A stretch of DNA of 64,000 nt from assembly GCA_002375995.1 (NCBI GenBank), contig DFNI01000026.1, forward strand, positions 1-64,000. The letters are read 5' to 3'. The translations under genes and the position numbers were made by a program. The first letter of the stretch is position 1. Each line of letters begins with the position of its first letter. The stretch is from Acetothermia bacterium UBA3571. Its GTDB lineage: Bacteria > Bipolaricaulota > Bipolaricaulia > Bipolaricaulales > Bipolaricaulaceae. Below, piece after piece: positions 61,886 through 64,000 of this stretch. Under the pieces are notes generated by a model. The model saw only the letters and a program-made list of their open reading frames with translations, was not told where the DNA came from and searched no databases.

Positions 61886-63147
61886 GGTGGGGTCTTTTCG
61901 TGGCGGTTTTCCTGCTTTCGGGGGTCCTCACCCTATGTTCGCAGGTAGTGGACAAATACGCCCTGTGGGCCGAGGGCACTAAGCTGCGCGGGGCGAACAT
62001 CTACCAGCGGCGGGTGTACCCCGAGCTGGACGGCCCCTACTTCCTCGGCCCCGGCCCCATCGGCCCTCCCTATACCCAAGATGACCTCGAGCGCCTGGCC
62101 GCCTGGGGGGCGAACCTGGTGGTCATCTCCCATCCCGGCCTCTTCACCGAGGAGCCCCCATACCGGCCCGATCCTGCAGTCCAGGAGAACCTGGATATGC
62201 TCCTCGGGATGGCGGCCCGGGCAGGCCTCTTCGCCGTGATCTCCTTCCGCACCGGCCCGGGGCGGAGCGAGTTCTGGGCCTTTTGGGGCGAGGATACTGA
62301 AAGTGACCCCGAGGAAGGTTGGTTCGACCCCGGCTACTACAACAACCGGGTGTGGGGCGATCGTTCCGCTCAGGACGCCTGGGTCGAGATGTGGCGCTAC
62401 ACGGCGGAGCGCTATCGCACGAACCCCATCGTCGTGGGCTATGAGCTCATGTGCGAGCCCAACTCCAACGAGGTGGGGAGCTACCCCATGGGTAGCGCCC
62501 TGGACATATGGGACCCGGAGGACTTCCATCGCCGCTACGGCGGCACCCTCTACGACTGGAACCAGCTCTATCCCCGGATCGTGGCGGCGATCCGGGAGGT
62601 GGACCCAGAGACCCCGATCCTCGTCGGCGGGAACGGCTATAGCTCGGTGGAGTGGCTTCCGTATCTTGCGGTATCAGATGCCCCTCACATCGTTTACGTG
62701 GTCCACCAGTACGAGCCCGGTCTCTACACCCACCAATGGTGGGAGAGCCGTGATTGCTACTATCCCGGACGCTGCGATGTGGACTGGGATGGACGCCCGG
62801 AGCGCTTCGACAGTGACTGGCTCGAGGGGCTTTTCGGGGTGATAGACGGTTTCGTGGCCCGACACGGCGTCCCCGTGGCGGCCACGGAGTTCGGCGTCAT
62901 GCGTTGGGTTCCCGGGGCGGCCCGGTTCATCCGGGATGAGATGGAGCTCTTCGAGGTCCGGGGGATGAACCACGCCATCTGGTTGTGGGAGTGCTCCTGG
63001 GAGCCTTATGTGAGCTCGGTGGACGCCTTCAACTTCCGCCACGGGCCCGATCCCCGCGTTCACCGGGATGCGGAGGAGAGCTCCCTCATCCACGTGATCA
63101 AGGCGTTCTGGGGCCGAAACCGGCTCCGGCCGGGACACAAGGGGTGA
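61882..63147 (+). CDS. secreted GH5-like (cellulase-fold) glycoside hydrolase
   Basis: 421 residues. Signal peptide WGLFVAVFLLSGVLTLCS. (beta/alpha)8 barrel features of GH5: KLRGANIYQRRVYPELDGPY, LAAWGANLVVISHPGLF, AERYRTNPIVVGYELMCEPN with the acid/base Glu, VVHQYEPGLYTHQWW (conserved His and Tyr) and VPVAATEFGVMRWV with the nucleophile Glu. The usual NEP motif reads CEP here, so the conserved Asn next to the acid/base is replaced by Cys; activity or specificity may differ. It is embedded between propeller genes and overlaps one, so it is part of the same expression unit. Confidence 0.83.
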   Translation: MRWGLFVAVFLLSGVLTLCSQVVDKYALWAEGTKLRGANIYQRRVYPELDGPYFLGPGPIGPPYTQDDLERLAAWGANLVVISHPGLFTEEPPYRPDPAVQENLDMLLGMAARAGLFAVISFRTGPGRSEFWAFWGEDTESDPEEGWFDPGYYNNRVWGDRSAQDAWVEMWRYTAERYRTNPIVVGYELMCEPNSNEVGSYPMGSALDIWDPEDFHRRYGGTLYDWNQLYPRIVAAIREVDPETPILVGGNGYSSVEWLPYLAVSDAPHIVYVVHQYEPGLYTHQWWESRDCYYPGRCDVDWDGRPERFDSDWLEGLFGVIDGFVARHGVPVAATEFGVMRWVPGAARFIRDEMELFEVRGMNHAIWLWECSWEPYVSSVDAFNFRHGPDPRVHRDAEESSLIHVIKAFWGRNRLRPGHKG

Positions 63148-63172
63148 AATAGAAAGCACAAGGAGGTGGAGA

Positions 63173-64000
63173 ATGCGTTTGGCCAAAGCGGCACCGTTTG
63201 TTCTTCTGTTAATAGGTCTTTGGAGTTCGTGTTTTGGGGAGGGATGGGCGATCAGGTCCCAGACGAGTTTCTCCTTGGAGGGTGTGCAAGGGACGCCCCA
63301 CAGCCTCTCCCCGGATGGGACGGTGATCCTCAGCGCGGGAAACGAGGCGGGCCTTTGCCTCTACCGCGCCGCGGACCTTTCGCCCCTGGGCTGCTACAAG
63401 CCGTCGGAGGGGACGGAAAGCCGGCTTTGGCTCAGGTTCCGTTCCATCACCTGGTCCCCGGATAGTGAATACGTGCTTTTCTCCGCGGCCGCGGGAGAAC
63501 TTTGGCAGGTCGAGGTGAGCACGGGGAAGTTGGAGCGGCTCCCCGCCTCAGCTCCGGCGGAGTACGCGGCCTATTCCCCGGATGGGAGTCGTCTGGCGGT
63601 GGGCGGTGGAGGGTATATCGTGGTGGCCCCGCCGGGGGCGCTGGCGGAGGTGACACGGGAGGCCCCGGTGGCCCGCTACGAGGGGGTCCTCAGGGGCCTC
63701 GTCTGGCGCGGGGGTAGCCTCTACTACGGCGTCCTCGCCCCGGACCGGAGTACCTTCCAGCTTTGGGCCGTCTCCCCTCGGGGCGATGCCTCGCCGGAGC
63801 TTTTGTGGTCCTATCCCTATCCGGAGCTCCTCCTCGTGGACGTCTCCCCGGATGGCCGCTACGCGTGGGTCGGGGCCGCCTTGGTGGACCTCGAAGTGGG
63901 GGAGATCGTGCGGGTGCTGGAGAAAGGGAGCGTCCAGAGCTTTGCGTTTTCATCGGACGGGGCTTCCTGGCTTTACGTCTACTCCACGGTGGCGGACCTG
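63173..64000 (+). CDS. secreted WD40-like beta-propeller protein 4 (3' end outside window)
   Basis: The frame from ATG 63173 stays open to the window end (276 codons). AGGAGGTGG lies upstream. Signal peptide LAKAAPFVLLLIGLWSSCFG. Blade motifs: PHSLSPDGTVILSAGNEAGL, ITWSPDSEYVLFSA, AAYSPDGSRLAVGGGG, VDVSPDGRYAWVG and FAFSSDGASWLYVYS. It resembles propeller 1 in spacing (CLYR, CLWR-type strands), so it is the fourth member of the set. Possible frame breaks cannot be judged beyond the edge. Confidence 0.8.
   Translation, partial: MRLAKAAPFVLLLIGLWSSCFGEGWAIRSQTSFSLEGVQGTPHSLSPDGTVILSAGNEAGLCLYRAADLSPLGCYKPSEGTESRLWLRFRSITWSPDSEYVLFSAAAGELWQVEVSTGKLERLPASAPAEYAAYSPDGSRLAVGGGGYIVVAPPGALAEVTREAPVARYEGVLRGLVWRGGSLYYGVLAPDRSTFQLWAVSPRGDASPELLWSYPYPELLLVDVSPDGRYAWVGAALVDLEVGEIVRVLEKGSVQSFAFSSDGASWLYVYSTVADL

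Noticed and set aside
1..64000. CRISPR arrays, insertion sequences, prophage or rRNA genes
   Set aside because: No regularly spaced direct repeats, no transposase or integrase motifs, no phage structural genes and no rRNA sequence were seen.

Overview
The window is about 60% GC, densely packed with genes, and uses many 4-base overlaps (ATGA, GTGA, TTGA) and GTG/TTG starts with clear AGGAGG-type ribosome binding sites. The gene content fits an anaerobic, probably thermophilic, carbohydrate- and peptide-using bacterium: PPi-type phosphofructokinase, TrpB2, a short class III hybrid-cluster protein, Hsp20, M42 peptidase and many ABC importers. I would place it tentatively near deep-branching diderm thermophiles such as Bipolaricaulota/Acetothermia or Thermotogota-like lineages. 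That is inference only, because the window holds no rRNA or other strong phylogenetic marker.

Layout. 1-1.3 kb: tail of a NagA-like deacetylase running into a Gfo/Idh oxidoreductase destroyed by about six frameshifts. 1.3-5.8 kb: sugar ABC importer (binding protein, two permeases) plus uronate isomerase. 5.8-6.3 kb: possible eroded gene and a promoter. 6.3-13.8 kb: central-carbon operon (PPi-PFK, HAD hydrolase, 6-phosphogluconate dehydrogenase, LarA-like protein), a VapBC toxin-antitoxin pair, a small secreted protein and a second LarA-like gene. 14-15.3 kb: TrpB2 behind a promoter and a possible leader peptide. 15.4-24.6 kb: two peptide-type ABC systems, one complete and one lacking ATPases. 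24.7-32.6 kb: enolase, DivIC-like protein, DnaE, YvcK, a frameshifted nucleotidyltransferase, a small barrel-like protein and a metallophosphatase. 32.6-38.8 kb: M42 peptidase, CvpA, SDH-type protease, Hsp20, UvrC, patatin and a small membrane protein. 38.8 kb: tRNA-Ala. 38.9-45.5 kb, minus strand: GntR-controlled amino-sugar operon (binding protein, permeases, NagB, SIS protein, NagA). 45.8-56 kb: hybrid-cluster protein, secreted and membrane proteins, GH13 amylase, DUF1177-AroM pair, a secreted coiled-coil protein, a large secreted beta-propeller/CARDB protein and a broken RpiR regulator. 56.4-64 kb: a secretory cluster of an alpha/beta hydrolase, four SPDG-type beta-propeller proteins and a GH5-like glycosidase; the last propeller gene runs off the window.

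How it works together: imported sugars, amino sugars, uronates and peptides feed PPi-dependent glycolysis, the oxidative pentose-phosphate step and enolase. The CUT1 sugar importers have no ATPase of their own here and presumably share one encoded elsewhere. Three importer operons carry an intrinsic-terminator hairpin directly after the binding-protein gene, which would make the binding protein more abundant than the permeases. The most novel-looking parts are the propeller/hydrolase secretion cluster at the right end and the pairing of LarA-like enzymes with PPi-PFK and 6-phosphogluconate dehydrogenase.
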